A DNA stretch of 64,000 nucleotides, taken from assembly GCF_905147045.1 (NCBI RefSeq), contig NC_065899.1:1128501-1192500 (forward strand), written 5' to 3'. The notes under the pieces are model-generated. The model had not been told where the DNA came from, made no database searches, and was given only the letters and a program-made list of their open reading frames with translations. This stretch comes from Nymphalis io. Taxonomy: Eukaryota > Arthropoda > Insecta > Lepidoptera > Nymphalidae. Made by a program: the position numbers and the translations under genes. Positions 1 through 12,429 of this stretch are shown in pieces (the first letter of the stretch is position 1; every line of letters begins with the position of its first letter).

Positions 1-300
1 TCATCATCATCTCAGCCGGAAAACGTCTACTGCTGGACAAAGGTCTCCCCTATGGATTTGATGTCGTCGGTCCACCTTGTAAGCGGTCTGCTCACGTTGC
101 ATCTTCCGTTTCGTGGTCGCCACTCGACAACCCTTCTGTCCGAACGCCCACTTCAACTTAGCAATCCTTCGGGCTATGACGGTTACATTGGTTCGCTTGC
201 GGATTTCATCATTGATTCGATCTCGCAGAGAAACTCCGAGCATAGCCCTCTTTTTTCCATTGCTCTTTGGGTGACCTTGAGCCTTCTTGGGCCATAGTGA
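1..300 (-). mobile_element. RTE-type LINE, 3' end only (5'-truncated, frameshifted)
   Basis: Read on the minus strand, this stretch encodes the C-terminal part of an RTE-clade reverse transcriptase. The pieces KVTQRAMEK and RAMLGVSLRDRINDEI...IARRIAKLKW lie in different frames, split at a run of A, so the copy is dead. It ends in the usual RTE 3' sequence (a 'ccagcagt.gac' stretch) followed by a short TGATGA tail at bases 1-12. The same peptide block occurs in the longer RTE relic at 39770-40655. The window edge falls in or next to the tail. Host function is not expected. Confidence 0.8.
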
Positions 301-1220
301 GCGACCACGTATCTGTACAGGATTACTCTTTTGTCGTCGTTTGTCCATTGGCATGACGATAATATTACGCCTAACAATATCGATGAAATCTTAGAAGTCA
401 CGCGATTTTCATCAAGTACGAAACTGTGAAAAGGGTGATAACTGCCTCGGTGGTTTTAATCCTATGTTTTTATGTCAATCAATTCGCTGTAGTACCCCAA
501 ACCAAAGTAGTTGGCAGTTCTCTTCCGTGCGTCGAAGCTTGAAAAGCCATTGGCTTTGCTTCTGTTTTATATGCGGTCATGGAATTACTGTCCCATCTTT
601 TTATAAGATTGAGGGAATAGAGAATGCACTTGGTTTTCCATATATATTTGATTATATATGGAATATATTGGTTAGCTTAGATTGTTTGTAGTATTTAGTT
701 TTTATTTATAAGCCACATATTTGTAAGATATGTAAAAAATATATCAATGACACGTAACTTTATTACAATTAAATTCAAAATAAACGGTTAAATTTTGTAT
801 GTATGACTGCGTTCAAACAAGACGTGAAACAACTTGACTTTTATATATGTATATATAATATATAAAAACAAGTAATTCAGTTTAAATTTTAAATGTATTT
901 CTATATTTAGTTTAATGAATAATTTATAGCAATTGTATTCCTGCAAATGTATCATCTATTGCCTTTTACGGTGATACAAAAAGAAATCTATCATGAACAT
1001 TGTTCCGGCAATTCTTTTGATGTCAGGCCTCTGTCTGGTCTGGATATAATTATCTGTGAGTAATTGCACTTCGTGTGGAGATAAAGTTCTAATAAATCAT
1101 TTTACTTTTAATATTTGGATCAGATAATTTTATTACAAATATTGAGCTCATTAGGGTATTAGAAAGCGCGTGGTGTATAGAATTATAAGCGCGCGTTTTA
1201 ATTTGAATGCAAGGATTTGC
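301..1220. other. No gene seen; AT-rich unique sequence
   Basis: I see no coding region with family resemblance, no RNA gene and no recognisable transposon here. Open frames are short and lack coding character. Confidence 0.5.
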
Positions 1221-1221
1221 G

Positions 1222-1350
1222 AGCCAGGGCCTCCTCTCCTTTATATAATATGTTGCTCCACGCTGCTCCAGTGCTAAATGGTAGCCACCCAGGTAGTGGT
1301 GTGGTGGTGGATAGATGGTACCAGACGGGTTTGCACAAAGCCCTACCATG
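1222..1350 (-). repeat. Remnants of Metulj-like SINE (family M) and retroposon family X
   Basis: Bases 1225-1275 keep the family M blocks 'gggcctcctctcc' and 'cacgctgctcca'. Bases 1315-1350 keep the family X 5' end in reverse ('tttgcacaaagccctacca'). Both are heavily decayed. Confidence 0.6.
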
Positions 1351-2544
1351 GGGAACCTGATATTTACCGTATTTTTAATTTTCTAGAAAGAAGAAAAATA
1401 ACAACAAATATAAGATGACATTATTTGAATATTATATGTTGATTGTTTTCATCAGAAACCAAAAACCCAAAGAACACCAGCAATCGTTGATTAATCAAAT
1501 AATAACGAAGCCGAAATGCACTTTCGGCACGTAATCCACTTTATTCAAGCACACTGATAGTGTAAGTTGTAAGTAGTAAGACACGACACGCTAAGATTGT
1601 TTTCGAGATTTTTTTTTCAGCGGTCGAATTTAATTGACCATAACTTAGGACTCGGAAGTGTAAACTTATATTAAGTTTTAACGATACCAACCACTTTAGT
1701 AACAAGATTGTAATAATACTTATGGTAAAGACGATGGTTATTTATTATCCGCATTGTGTAATTTATACAGTTGCCATCTCAACAAAAGAAACGTATATTT
1801 CAACATCATAAATCATTGAATCCCGGGTATAGACCACACCCCTAAGATTTTATATCCAAACAAAGATACACCCTTCCACCCTTTATCGATCGACCCCCCC
1901 ACCCTTCGGGGAGCTGAACAGAAGGCCTGATACGATCCGTTCATAACACCAGGAGACTCTTCACAGTAGCCACTTATGAAGTAACGAAGTAGATTACGAG
2001 TATGGTCGTTTCGGTGTTTTTAGAAAAGTTTTTATATATTATATATAAAATAATATTCACAATCTGTGCTTAGCTCGACTTTTAAATGACTTCTAGTACA
2101 TGTATTTTTTTTGTAAATAAATTATTTTATTATCATTAATATTTTTTTCATGTAAATAAACGTAACTTATTAATAAATATATTTATATTAATACATTCAT
2201 AGAAAAAAACTAAATAAATTATTCGAGTTAGCTGTTGCGTGACCAAATGTTGTAGGATATAATAATAAATATATATTTTTTAATTTATTGATTTCAACGT
2301 TTTAAGTATCTGTGCTTATTGTCTACATTTGTAAATATTAGCTGAGTTTAAAACTTTTTTAATTGTGACTTATTTTTACCGTATTTTCAGATTATGTCAC
2401 TTATATCTACGAAACATTTTTAATAGTATTATAATTAAATAAAATTAATGAATTGTCAAGCAATAATTATATTTTTTTAGGCAGATTATTATTAATCAAA
2501 TGATAAAAGATTAAAGATTTAAGGATTCTTATTACAATAATAAT
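1351..2544. other. Gene-free; one mixed-composition segment at 1820-1970
   Basis: Mostly AT-rich. The segment 1820-1970 is distinctly GC-richer (runs of C, 'cttcggggagctg') and matches none of the repeats recognised in this window. It could be an old repeat or a regulatory element; the sequence does not decide. Confidence 0.35.
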
Positions 2545-2765
2545 AATGTCCTCCAGACCGATTTCGGCCACGGCGACCAATCTCAAGAGAAATTAGCCGA
2601 CTATGCAGGAGATATTATAGTGCACAAGTGTGTGCGCTAACACAGGTGCACTCTTTATTCCCTAACTCAAATAATCCGATGTTATGGCAATCCGACACGA
2701 CCGGAAAGAGTTCAGGCGCAGGACCAACGGCTTTACGTGCTTTCCGAGGCATTTAGGCATTTAGT
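2545..2765 (-). repeat. tRNA-derived SINE family Z, partial body
   Basis: Contains the blocks 'ccgatttcggccacggcg', 'ttatagtgcacaagtgtg' and 'accaacggctttacgtgc', which recur at 28253-28370 and 41300-41395. Orientation is inferred from the family's tRNA-like head, seen at 42898-42982 as a reversed B-box-like end. The head is missing here. Confidence 0.65.
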
Positions 2766-3102
2766 TTATCTAAATATAAGTCAGGCTTGGTATAATCAGA
2801 TTTAATATAATGCGTATAGTTAACTTGATGCCAACGTTGTTGTGACAAATCGATACTTAGAAATGTTCAACACAACGTTTCGTTTAAAGATACTTAACGT
2901 AAGATCTCAAGTATTGAGTTAAATTAATAATAATAACATTCTAATGAAGAGATAATAAAACTTTCGGTTTTCGATCATTTGGTGGATTTTTGGTGGTTTT
3001 ATTTTTATACAGGTGGTATTTTGTATAGGCGGTGGTATCCGTAGAGGGGTGGATGAGTGGATAGATGAATTAGTGAATTGGTAAAGGTCACATTAACAAA
3101 TG

Positions 3103-3378
3103 GCAAAGGTGCAAGCTCGTCTGGGTAGGTACCACCCACTCATCAGATATTCTACAGCAAAACAGTAGTACTTGGTATCGTTGTGTTCCGGTTTGAAGGG
3201 TGAGTGAGGTGAGTTACAGGCACAAGGGACATAACATCTTAGTTCCCAAGGTTGGTGGCGTATTGGCGATGTAAGCGATGGTTAACATTTCCTACAATGT
3301 CAATGTCTATAGGCATTGGTGACCACTTACCATCAGGTGGTCTATATGCTCGTCCACCTACCTATATTATAAAACAAA
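3103..3378 (+). repeat. Retroposon family X, near full length
   Basis: Family X is the commonest repeat of the window. In this orientation it runs from 'gcaagctcgtctgggtag' through 'ccaaggttggtggcg' and 'ccacttaccatcaggtgg' to a 'ctatattataaaa' end, so it has a poly(A)-like 3' terminus of the kind made by target-primed reverse transcription. No protein is encoded. A clear tRNA head is not visible, so it may be a SINE of other origin or a LINE-derived tail. Confidence 0.8.
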
Positions 3379-6099
3379 ACATATTTAAGTACTTACAAAA
3401 AAATAATTAAGACAACAATAATTGTATGATATTTTTTTTAGATTCGTTTGTCTTATGTCGCAATTAATATGACGCATATCTTTATTGACAAGGCAACTTA
3501 TTTGGTGAAACGCAGACTCGAGTCTAGCTATTTGAATACTATTTTTTAATCTGTGGAATCTTGGCAAATGTTACATGATATAAATACGCCACTCACATAT
3601 GTATTGGCCTTGGAATATGTATAAACCATTAGGTTTATTGCTAATACGTTGCAAATCTTAATATATAAGATGTGATAATAGGTACACTGACTCACTCAAG
3701 TTTTAAACCAAAATAATATTGCCAACTAAACATTGCAAGGTAGAAAATTGATGAGCCGGTTGTACTCGAGTACCGACACAGGCTTGCACAGCCACCACCA
3801 ATGGCTTAATTGGCCCTTGCGAATAGTCTACAAGCAATTATTGTGTTTTGTTGACGAGCATTACAAGATAAGAATATGTTTTATTAATATAAAATATTAT
3901 AAACGAAAACTACACAAAGATAATATTTTATGTCCGTCGGTTTGTTAGTCTCAATGATAGAATGCAAACATAATACCTGTATATGGAGTTAATACTCCAT
4001 TAGGAAACTTTTTACATATAAAACACAATTAAGGACTTCATTATTAAGATTTTATCAAAGAACATTACATATTTACACAAAGTGGTTACATCTACGCGTT
4101 ACGTCATAACACGTTAACATATGTCTGCGTGTGCGCATGACAGCTGCTCACTCGCATTATGACAACTCGAGTCAATGTACACCTATCGCATTTTATAATA
4201 AGCAAAGTAGCGGTTTGATAGTCTCGATTTTACATTTACCTACAAGATACAGTTTTATATATATTTGATTTTATATGTTGTATATAAACGGACAAAGACT
4301 AAACAGCTTGTTTTTTTTTTCATCTCTGTTTTTCTTTTTGGTAAACCAATGATTTTGTTTGGTAAAAATAAAAGGTTGAAAATTGTCCGCTATTTACATT
4401 CATGTTCGCGTTTAGAGTTGTTTATTAAAGTTATCTATTGTGGTCGAATATAGAACACTGGGTGGACAGTAGTTAATGAAATGAATTACCAAAGTTCTAA
4501 CAAAGCAAGCATAGATTCTGCTATTTACGAGTATATCCAATCAAATATTTAGGAGGTTCTTTCAAAGCACGGGTGATAATTAACAATAAAAAATAAATAA
4601 ATTAAATGTCGAAGACGTCGATCCTGCCGGGAAGACCTGGTAACAATGTACTGACGTTAAATAAATAGGTATAAAACGATTTTCCATTTAAATTAGGTAC
4701 ATGGGTATAGTAATAGAATCGTACACATCTTTCGTGAAAATCTTTACAATAACATTTTTATATCTATCTATAAATTGTGTTATATTCAATCATCAGATTA
4801 TGAGAGCGGGAAATAGAGAGTACATCTGCATAGTTGTACATACTTGCAATATGTACCGTACAGTTGGCGCTTTTGACATTGGCCGGTTCGGTATCTTAAT
4901 ATAAAATTATTTGTTACTTACAATATCACTCATAAAAGTATTATGACAAAGTTTCGTCGAAATCGTAATCGCCGTTATCAACAAACTATGGGATATATTA
5001 TGTACATAATATAAGTATATGTTAAATCACCATATAATTCGAGCCTCAATAAACAGAAGTTCATTGTAAGTCGAATTAATTTCGGAGAAGCTCTTAAGTA
5101 GATTTGCAAATTGATGGAATAACGAAATCACTCCAAATAGATATGTATTTAAGACAATAGCACTCCGTAGCTTCGTACAGAAGTGGGGATTCTTAGTGGA
5201 TATGATAAATACATAACTCTTAGGATATATCCCACAGCTGGACAAACATGCATGAATTAAATTTTATCGAATTACTTAAGTAGATATTGCAGTCTTATGG
5301 AATGAATAACTTTTGAATAACGTATTTTTTACCCGCCGATCCGATTCAGATTATAAGAAATATAAAGATAAAAATAACGGATAAAATATATCGGAAATAT
5401 AATATTTTTTTTTGCAAAATATGACTATTTCTATTATTTTTATTTATTTAAATACCTACTTGAAAGGCACAAGAGGTTTTGAACTTGCTATGTTCAATTA
5501 AAATCTAAATGTTCTATTCACTGATTTACTAAACATAACAACGCCAGGTTTTAAAAAGGATTTAAAAATATCCAAAAGTTCTATTTTAATTATGTAGGTA
5601 CAGCGCCATCTCTCGAGTACAAGATTAAATACGTAACTTTCTACTTGTTTTATAAGACTTAACGAAATTTCTCTTTACTTTTTCCTTCTAACTAGGTAAA
5701 TGTAAAATGTTGTACTATCGTATAACAATAACTTCAAGAAAACTTCGAATCTGCGACCTTCAAATTGTTAGTCGACTTTATACCAACTGTTGAGTTATTG
5801 AAGTCTAATTATATGTTCCAAATTTTAATATATATCTTTATTTCAAATATTCAAGTACAGAAAAAATACTATTTGAGTTTGTTTATATGTTGGTATAGTT
5901 GGATAAAACAATAAAGCGAACAAAACTTAATTAGTCTACTCTACATATATGTTTTTTATATTACAAATAAACAGAATGTCCGTATTCGAGGTAAGCTAAA
6001 ACAAATTCAATGAACCATAAACATTTCAAAGAACTGAACTCGACAATTATATGAACATCAATCGAAACCTAATCCATTCGACGGCAAAAAATTCTATAT
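3379..6099. other. Transposon-free, gene-free AT-rich sequence upstream of optix
   Basis: No recognisable repeat or coding region in 2.7 kb. It begins the transposon-poor pocket around optix. No specific element can be named from sequence alone. Confidence 0.45.
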
Positions 6100-6800
6100 T
6101 TGCAGTGAAAATCTATATCGTTCCCGTAATCTGTACCAGCGACCCCCCCGGGGGTGGGGGTGAGTTACAGCGGGGTGTGGTTTGCCGTTCAATAACTTAA
6201 TACTGTGGAAAGGCTTTCACGGTGAAATCTCGCGCTGTAGCGTGGCGGGGCTGTCTTGAAACTTGCGAATATTGCTTTGAGCTTATTGAACTGACTCTAC
6301 ACGAAAATTCAAATATTAGCGATTCAGTTTAAAAGCAGGAAATAAAGTTTATAATATCGGTTATGGTTATAATATTAATATCGACTCGTCACCGTATAGT
6401 ATTAGTAGGTGAAATGTATTTTTATAACCCGGTAGTAACTTTACGCACGCGTGTACATTTTCCGCATTATCATATTAATATCTCTACATTTTAGTTACAC
6501 TTAATATTTCAAATAATTATCCTCAGCCCTTTTGAATATCGTGAAGCTACGCGGGGCAGTCGTGGGGATGCGCGTTTCACAACAATTTTATCGGTAATTA
6601 TGTCGGTAAATTATATCGTCATTGAAAAATAATTTGAAATGTTTTTGAACGATCACCTGGACGATAATTAAGTAGGCGGGAATGCGAAGCGGATTAACCG
6701 ATATAATTTATCGATCGGTAGCGGCACATCGGGCAAATAAAAGCTCGTAATCCACCCGGATGAATATATGGAGGCTATTAATTGCAGGCTCGCAGGTAAT
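6100..6800 (+). promoter_or_regulatory. Candidate distal promoter/enhancer block of optix
   Basis: This block is richer in C and G than the sequence to its left. It carries three homeodomain-type cores (TAATTA at 6595-6600 and 6665-6670, TTAATTG near 6778), several TATCG-type words ('ttatcggtaatta', 'tgtcggtaaatta', 'tttatcgatcgg') and one GGATTA. An 'aaataaaag' at about 6736 could serve as a TATA-like element. Motif density and position 0.4-1 kb upstream of the start codon suggest regulation of optix, but no transcription start can be fixed. Confidence 0.4.
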
Positions 6801-7175
6801 CTATCGAAGCGGCGGTAGCGGCGGCGGCGGTGGCGACGGTGGCGGCGCGGGCTCAGGGCGCGTCGGGCGACGTGCGCGGGGACTGCGGCGCGGGACGAGC
6901 GGCAGGGGCGCGCGGTGTGCGTGACGGATCATGGCGGCGCGGGGGGGCCGCGCCCCGCCGCCCTCGTTAAACGCGCCCGCCGGATACGCGCCGCGGCGCG
7001 GTTGAAAGCTATCCGGCCCCCGGGCGGGAGGCGCGCGCGATTGGCCGCCGCGTCGAGCGCACCGTAACCGATAGCCAATCGCTCGCGGCCCCGAGCACGC
7101 CCCCCCGGCCGTTCCCGGCGCGCGCTCGGTCGCCGGCTCAAACGGCGCGCGACTCCGGCGCGCACACTCGCACCG
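6801..7175 (+). promoter_or_regulatory. GC-rich proximal promoter / 5' leader of optix
   Basis: A sharp GC- and CpG-rich island begins with a GGC-repeat tract (6809-6860) and runs into the coding region. Two CCAAT boxes in opposite orientation lie at 7040-7044 (ATTGG) and 7075-7079 (CCAAT), 35 bp apart and about 100-135 bp before the start codon. An upstream ATG at 6931 opens a 24-codon frame closing at 7005. Whether it is in the leader depends on the unknown transcription start. Confidence 0.5.
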
Positions 7176-8000
7176 ATGCGCGGCTCCTGGGACGAGTCCA
7201 CGACGGCGGCGCTGCACGCGCGCATCCTGGAGGCGCATCGCGGGCCCGCTGCGGCCGATCGCGCCGCCGAGCCCGCTGCTTGCGCCGACCCGCCTGCACC
7301 GCTCACGCTGGGCTCCCTCGAGCTGGCTGCTCCGACACCGCTGCTGCCGCTTCCCACGCTCTCCTTCAGCGCCGCTCAGGTGGCTACCGTCTGCGAGACG
7401 CTAGAGGAGAGCGGTGACGTGGAGCGGCTCGCGCGTTTCCTCTGGTCTCTCCCGGTCGCACATCCCAACGTTGCCGAACTGGAGCGCTGTGAGGCCGTGC
7501 TGCGAGCGCGAGCAGTTGTCGCCTTCCATGCGGGACGACATCGCGAGCTCTACTCTATTCTCGAGCGACACCGGTTCCAGCGCTCGAGCCACGCGAAGCT
7601 TCAGGCACTTTGGTTGGAAGCACACTATCAGGAAGCGGAGCGACTCCGCGGGCGCCCGCTCGGGCCCGTCGACAAGTACCGGGTGCGAAAGAAGTTTCCC
7701 TTACCAAGGACTATTTGGGACGGCGAGCAGAAGACACACTGTTTCAAGGAGCGGACGAGGTCGCTCCTGCGGGAGTGGTATTTGCAAGATCCCTATCCAA
7801 ATCCAACGAAAAAACGTGAACTTGCAGCGGCTACGGGGTTGACCCCGACTCAGGTGGGCAACTGGTTCAAGAACAGGCGACAGCGAGACCGCGCGGCCGC
7901 CGCTAAGAACCGCTCCGCCGTGCTCGGCAGAGGGTTTGCGTCCTCCTCGACCTACGACGAGGACTCGGCCGACTCGGAAATCAACGTGGACGAAGAGTAG
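7176..8000 (+). CDS. optix: Optix, Six3/6-class homeobox transcription factor
   Basis: This is a single-exon gene for a 274-residue nuclear DNA-binding protein. An Ala/Pro-rich N-terminus (1-60) precedes the SIX domain (about 61-176, opening with LSFSAAQVATVCETLEESGD, a segment that in Six3/6 proteins helps bind Groucho-type co-repressors). The homeodomain (about 179-242) follows, with recognition-helix WFKNRR at 230-235 and Lys at homeodomain position 50. QRDRAAAAKNR right after it marks the Six3/6 class rather than Six1/2 or Six4/5. The tail is short and acidic (DEDSADSEINVDEE). The start at 7176 is the first in-frame ATG. No splice site interrupts the domains, as known for butterfly optix. 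In flies optix acts in eye and head development; in butterflies it also specifies red/orange scales, iridescence and scale type. Its GC-rich codons contrast with the AT-rich flanks. The only doubt is the exact N-terminus, since the context before the ATG (ccg) is weak. Confidence 0.95.
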   Translation: MRGSWDESTTAALHARILEAHRGPAAADRAAEPAACADPPAPLTLGSLELAAPTPLLPLPTLSFSAAQVATVCETLEESGDVERLARFLWSLPVAHPNVAELERCEAVLRARAVVAFHAGRHRELYSILERHRFQRSSHAKLQALWLEAHYQEAERLRGRPLGPVDKYRVRKKFPLPRTIWDGEQKTHCFKERTRSLLREWYLQDPYPNPTKKRELAAATGLTPTQVGNWFKNRRQRDRAAAAKNRSAVLGRGFASSSTYDEDSADSEINVDEE

Positions 8001-8650
8001 TTAGCGAGTTCACAGACTGATAGTGTAAATATAACCGGTGACGACTCGGTCGCCCCGACGGACGTCACAGTGCGGTCGCGGCATGGACCTGTCTCGAGTA
8101 GCCAGCCACGGGTTCCGTGAAGTATGTGATGTTGAGGCATTGTAAAGTTCACTAGCTATTATTGTCGTTGTGTGTTGAGCGAGTGCTTGAAGCTATGTCG
8201 GCATTACTGCATCAGGTATGTACAAGTTCAGTGAATTCAGAAATCGTCTCGATGACGTAGAGTTCCGTTCGTAACGAACTTTAATGAGGATAAGACAGGG
8301 TTGATTTATAGATTTTATTTCGGTGGCAAGTTCTTACCCACCCCCGAGGGTCAGTAAATAGTTTATTTATTAAATAATCAACAATTTATTTATCTTAGAT
8401 AATATTGATAACTTCTGAGGCATTTATCAAAATTTTTATTCGCTACCATTTTGTATTAACGAAGAGAATTTATTTATCATAATGATTTTTACTTGTAATA
8501 TATTAACCTGTAGATAATTACATGGTATATAGTATGTATGCTATAGAAGGCTTGTACCTGATGTATTTGACTTCGATTACCTAAATAGACTACTAGGTTC
8601 TAATCGCAATTGTAATTTAACAAATAAAAATTATAAACAAGAAATGCTGT
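8001..8650 (+). other. Likely optix 3' UTR with AU-rich elements
   Basis: GC content falls quickly after the stop codon. The sequence holds several ATTTA/TTATTTAT words (about 8358-8395 and 8465-8475), which in animal mRNAs often promote turnover. The first canonical AATAAA is at 8623-8628; another is near 8925. The true cleavage site is unknown and the UTR may be longer. Confidence 0.45.
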
Positions 8651-11600
8651 AATAGACATGCTAGAGTTTTGATGTTAACAGTGCAAAGTTCAATAGGCCT
8701 AACGGAACATTTTATCGGATTGTCTCTACCCACATATGTGTTTAATATTTATTAATTAACTGTAGTCAAAGTCATAAATTATTTACGAAGTTTATAAATT
8801 TATTAAAAAAAAAAAAACATTTAACCCATTTCATAGTGATTTTATTATATATTCTTTGTTTTGTTTTGTTTTAAATGACTATTTTAATCATATATACAAT
8901 TTCGTTTAAAAAGTAATGAAGAGAAATAAATAGAAGTTATTAAGTTAACACATAAATGTTTAACTTATTAATAAAACACACCGTTAGCAAAGGGTTGTTT
9001 AACCAATTCTTATCATAATCATATTATAAAGTCTACGGTTTTTTATTATAAAAAAAATTATGTTCAAGTTGAACGCTCGCCTTGTTACATTTCAAAAACC
9101 TATATAACTTGAACCGTGTGTCGATAAAAATGTTTCCTATCAAAAGACCAAGTTAGACTTTTCTCTCAAGCCCTTGTGACGCTCCAATAGGTTTGATATT
9201 AATAAGTAACAATACTGCCATTTAAATTCATAATAAGAATGATATAGCACAACGATCAATTGGAATGTAATTAAAAAAAAAACTTTTAATAATAAAAGTC
9301 CATATAAAATATAATACAGATAAATATGTACATATAAATAAATACTAATTGAGATTTCTTTTCTGCGATCATTGCCCTCGACTTTTTATTAATATCTTGC
9401 GACATAGACAGGGGAAAATAGTGCTATGACCGTCTGTATCTTAAAAATGTCATACTGTAGTTAACTTATCGCTCGCTTATTCGTTTATTCATTTGCTTCC
9501 ATGGTAACTAACGTTATTAAGTATCTTTTAAAGCATTTATTTAAAGTAAAAAAAGCAACATAGGAAGCAATAAATTGTAATTCTTACATAAGCTCGCGCT
9601 TGTGTCGCATATTATTGTTCCGGTAAAAAAAGAGATCACAGATTAAAAAACATAACATTTAATAGTATTTTTAATAATAAATCAATTATTTATATCATCG
9701 TAGCGAGTGATAAATTTAACAAAGACGTTAATAACTGTATCGATGCCACCTAGTTATTAATGACTGTTAATTGTAGTTAAGTATAGTATAGTTGTTGTAT
9801 TTTTCTCGGGTAATTTTCCTTGTTACTTAATGTCTCAATTTGTTAAGGCCAGTTTTTTTTAAGGAAATGAACGTAGTTCCAGGTTATTAGTGTTGTAAAG
9901 AGTGAAATGTATGATGCTTCGAAATAGTGTTATAAAAAAAATACAATGGTTTTTATGTGCGTGAATAAATGTATTGTATTATCCTTGTAATACTAAACTT
10001 ATAATAGCGCGTTTGACAATTTAACAATATAATAATTAAAGTTTATTCTAAATTCAATTAAAAATGTAGTCAAACTGATCACATAAGTCCGCGTCAAAGA
10101 TATACAACATTTTTTTTTCATATCCTGATTTTCAGATCGTGAAATAGCTTTCGACTGTTCCTAAATTTTTTTTAATTCTGTGGCATAAAAAAGACTACGT
10201 TATAAATCTCATTTGTTTTAAAAATATATGTAAATATATATAGATTTCAATCACGTTTTATTATCTTGTCAATAAAGGATTAGTCAATTAATCTTTTGAT
10301 AGTATTTAACGTACAGCCAAGAGCGATACATATTGTTGCTTGTAAATAGTATATAAAAAGCATAACGTTTCTAAACTATTCAGGAAGTGGAGCAAAACTG
10401 AATTCAATAATTACTAACATAATTGGCAAACTAAAAAAAAAAAGAACTATAGTGTTGTGGTTGACTTTGAGTTTAATTCTTATATATTGTTGTATGTTTA
10501 CACATATATAGATAGGTTACCGTATCTAAATAATATAAGTTAAGAAAAGTAAAATGAACTTCTCGTCTCCCCTTATATTTAATATCTTCTGATATGCATC
10601 AACAAAAAGTTTATTGTTTGCGTAAGTTTCACAATGAATACATAACGAAAAGAACTACAAAAATTTATTTATTTCGCGCTTAGGTTTTATTTTTTTCATA
10701 TTGAATATTATATATATTTTTTATTTTATTTTCATGGTTCTACAAAACAAAATGACAGTCAAAAAATTCAAATGATTTTTCTCTTGATGTAGACACGACA
10801 TGCGTTTTTGATTAAGTCTAAATAAGCGTTTAGTCTATGACAGCTACAAATTTTAGATTTTTTAAAAGTGAAACAAATCAAACTATCGAGACAGTTTTTT
10901 TTTTAACTTTTTTTTAACATTTAATATCGTTATTACCGTTTAATAAATATTTATTTATTTATTTAAATAAATAAATATTTCTTAACAATTACTCTCTAAT
11001 AAAATAGGTACAGTTCTCTTAGAGTTATATGATTTGTTAAAATATGGCTTAGTTCTTTCTAATTGAATAAACTTTTAACATAATATAAAAATACAAGCTA
11101 TACGCATACTTGACTATATTAAAAGCACATCACAGATAATTAATTATTGGGTAGGTACATTTTTGGGACAGACTTTGCTATAAAAAAAAAAAAAAGATTT
11201 CTTCACAATTTTAAAATGTTAGATTCAATTGGATAAAAGTTGATAGTTTATTCATTTATTTTTGAAAAAATTGTCGTTGTTGTTGATGATCGCTTACATA
11301 ATCTATAAAAAACATTATAATTTTAAAGACATAAAATGATAAATTGTCTGGAAATAAATTAATAGCGACTGGCTGCAGATATGTTTAGCTCGAAGCGGTC
11401 GGTGGTTTAGACGCGACGCATATTGCGTGGTTACAATTACGAAAATAATTCATTACCACTGTTAGTGTTTTACACGCTTGAATGGCTGGTGTCCGGCGTA
11501 GATTGTACATATGTATTTATATGTATAACACAACTATACATCTTCCTATGCCAATTCAATTTAAAAAAAGGATTTTACGGATATGCGATATTTAATTATC

Positions 11601-11974
11601 ATTATAAAGGTTTCAAGTGCATGTATGTATTAATATAATGTATCAACGATTCTATTTGACATATCTCGATCATATTATGTAAATAAATTTACATAGCTCA
11701 CTTCATTTAATCCATTGAAAACTTTGTACACGAGTTAATTTCTTTAAAATTAAATAAAAAATTGTAGCTAATGCTCAAAAACATGTGCTCTCTTTTTAAA
11801 ATCTAGAAAAGAGAAAGAGGCAGCAATATTTATTGTCTTAAAAATAGCTTAGCTTAAACATTCTATACAATTACTGATTACCTTAGGTAGGGAGGTTAGG
11901 AAACATATCATACTATTATGTAATACAAATTATTTATATTTATCTATTTATGAAACTCGTTATACTCGCTATAC
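8651..11974. other. Gene-free, transposon-free AT-rich sequence downstream of optix
   Basis: No coding region, RNA gene or known repeat is recognisable. A near-palindromic AAATATTTATTT-type block sits at 10945-10980 (arms about 16 bp). The optix 3' UTR may extend into the left part. Confidence 0.45.
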
Positions 11975-12425
11975 GGGAGGGCAGACAAATGGGCCACCTG
12001 ATGGTAAATGGTCACACCCATCTACCTAAATAACAACTAGTGCTAGATCATCATTTTCCACTATACATGGGACTTAAGGAGCTATATGCCATTATGTAAT
12101 ATTGATAAATTCTAATCGCGCAAATGTTCTTAACAACTTCGAATATATTTTACGCAGCCACTTGCAACTAATTTCTGAGCGGTCAACTTATGTATTATAT
12201 ATAGTAGTTAAAATTGTCATGTTAATTGATAAGCGGTACTTCTGCGGATAAACATCGACTATGTTTGAAGTTTAAGCTATTAATACAATATCAATGTGCC
12301 ACCAGCCATGGGTTGTAAGTCCTTCGTGTTATTACACTCATTCTTCATAATGAACACGACCGAACATGATAGAATATAAGTGGGTTGTACCTATCAAGGT
12401 AGTCTCGCAAAACCCTATTACTTAA
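11975..12425 (-). repeat. Family X, strongly degraded and interrupted
   Basis: The reversed 3' end ('gggccacctgatggtaaatg') is at 11990. The reversed 5' half ('gtgccaccagccatggg' ... 'agtgggttgtaccta') resumes at about 12295. Roughly 200 bp of unrelated sequence separates them, so the copy is old or split by an insertion. Confidence 0.55.
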
Positions 12426-12429
12426 AGAT

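Noticed and set aside
6801..7357. Two overlapping minus-strand open frames of 142-145 codons opposite the optix promoter and N-terminus
   Set aside because: They are Arg/Pro/Ala/Gly-rich translations of a GC-rich, stop-poor region, with no domain resemblance. They are shadows of the CpG-rich promoter and coding strand.
7414..7842. 142-codon plus-strand frame within optix
   Set aside because: It is an out-of-frame reading of the SIX/homeodomain sequence. The optix frame has the family's domain order and a full homeodomain.
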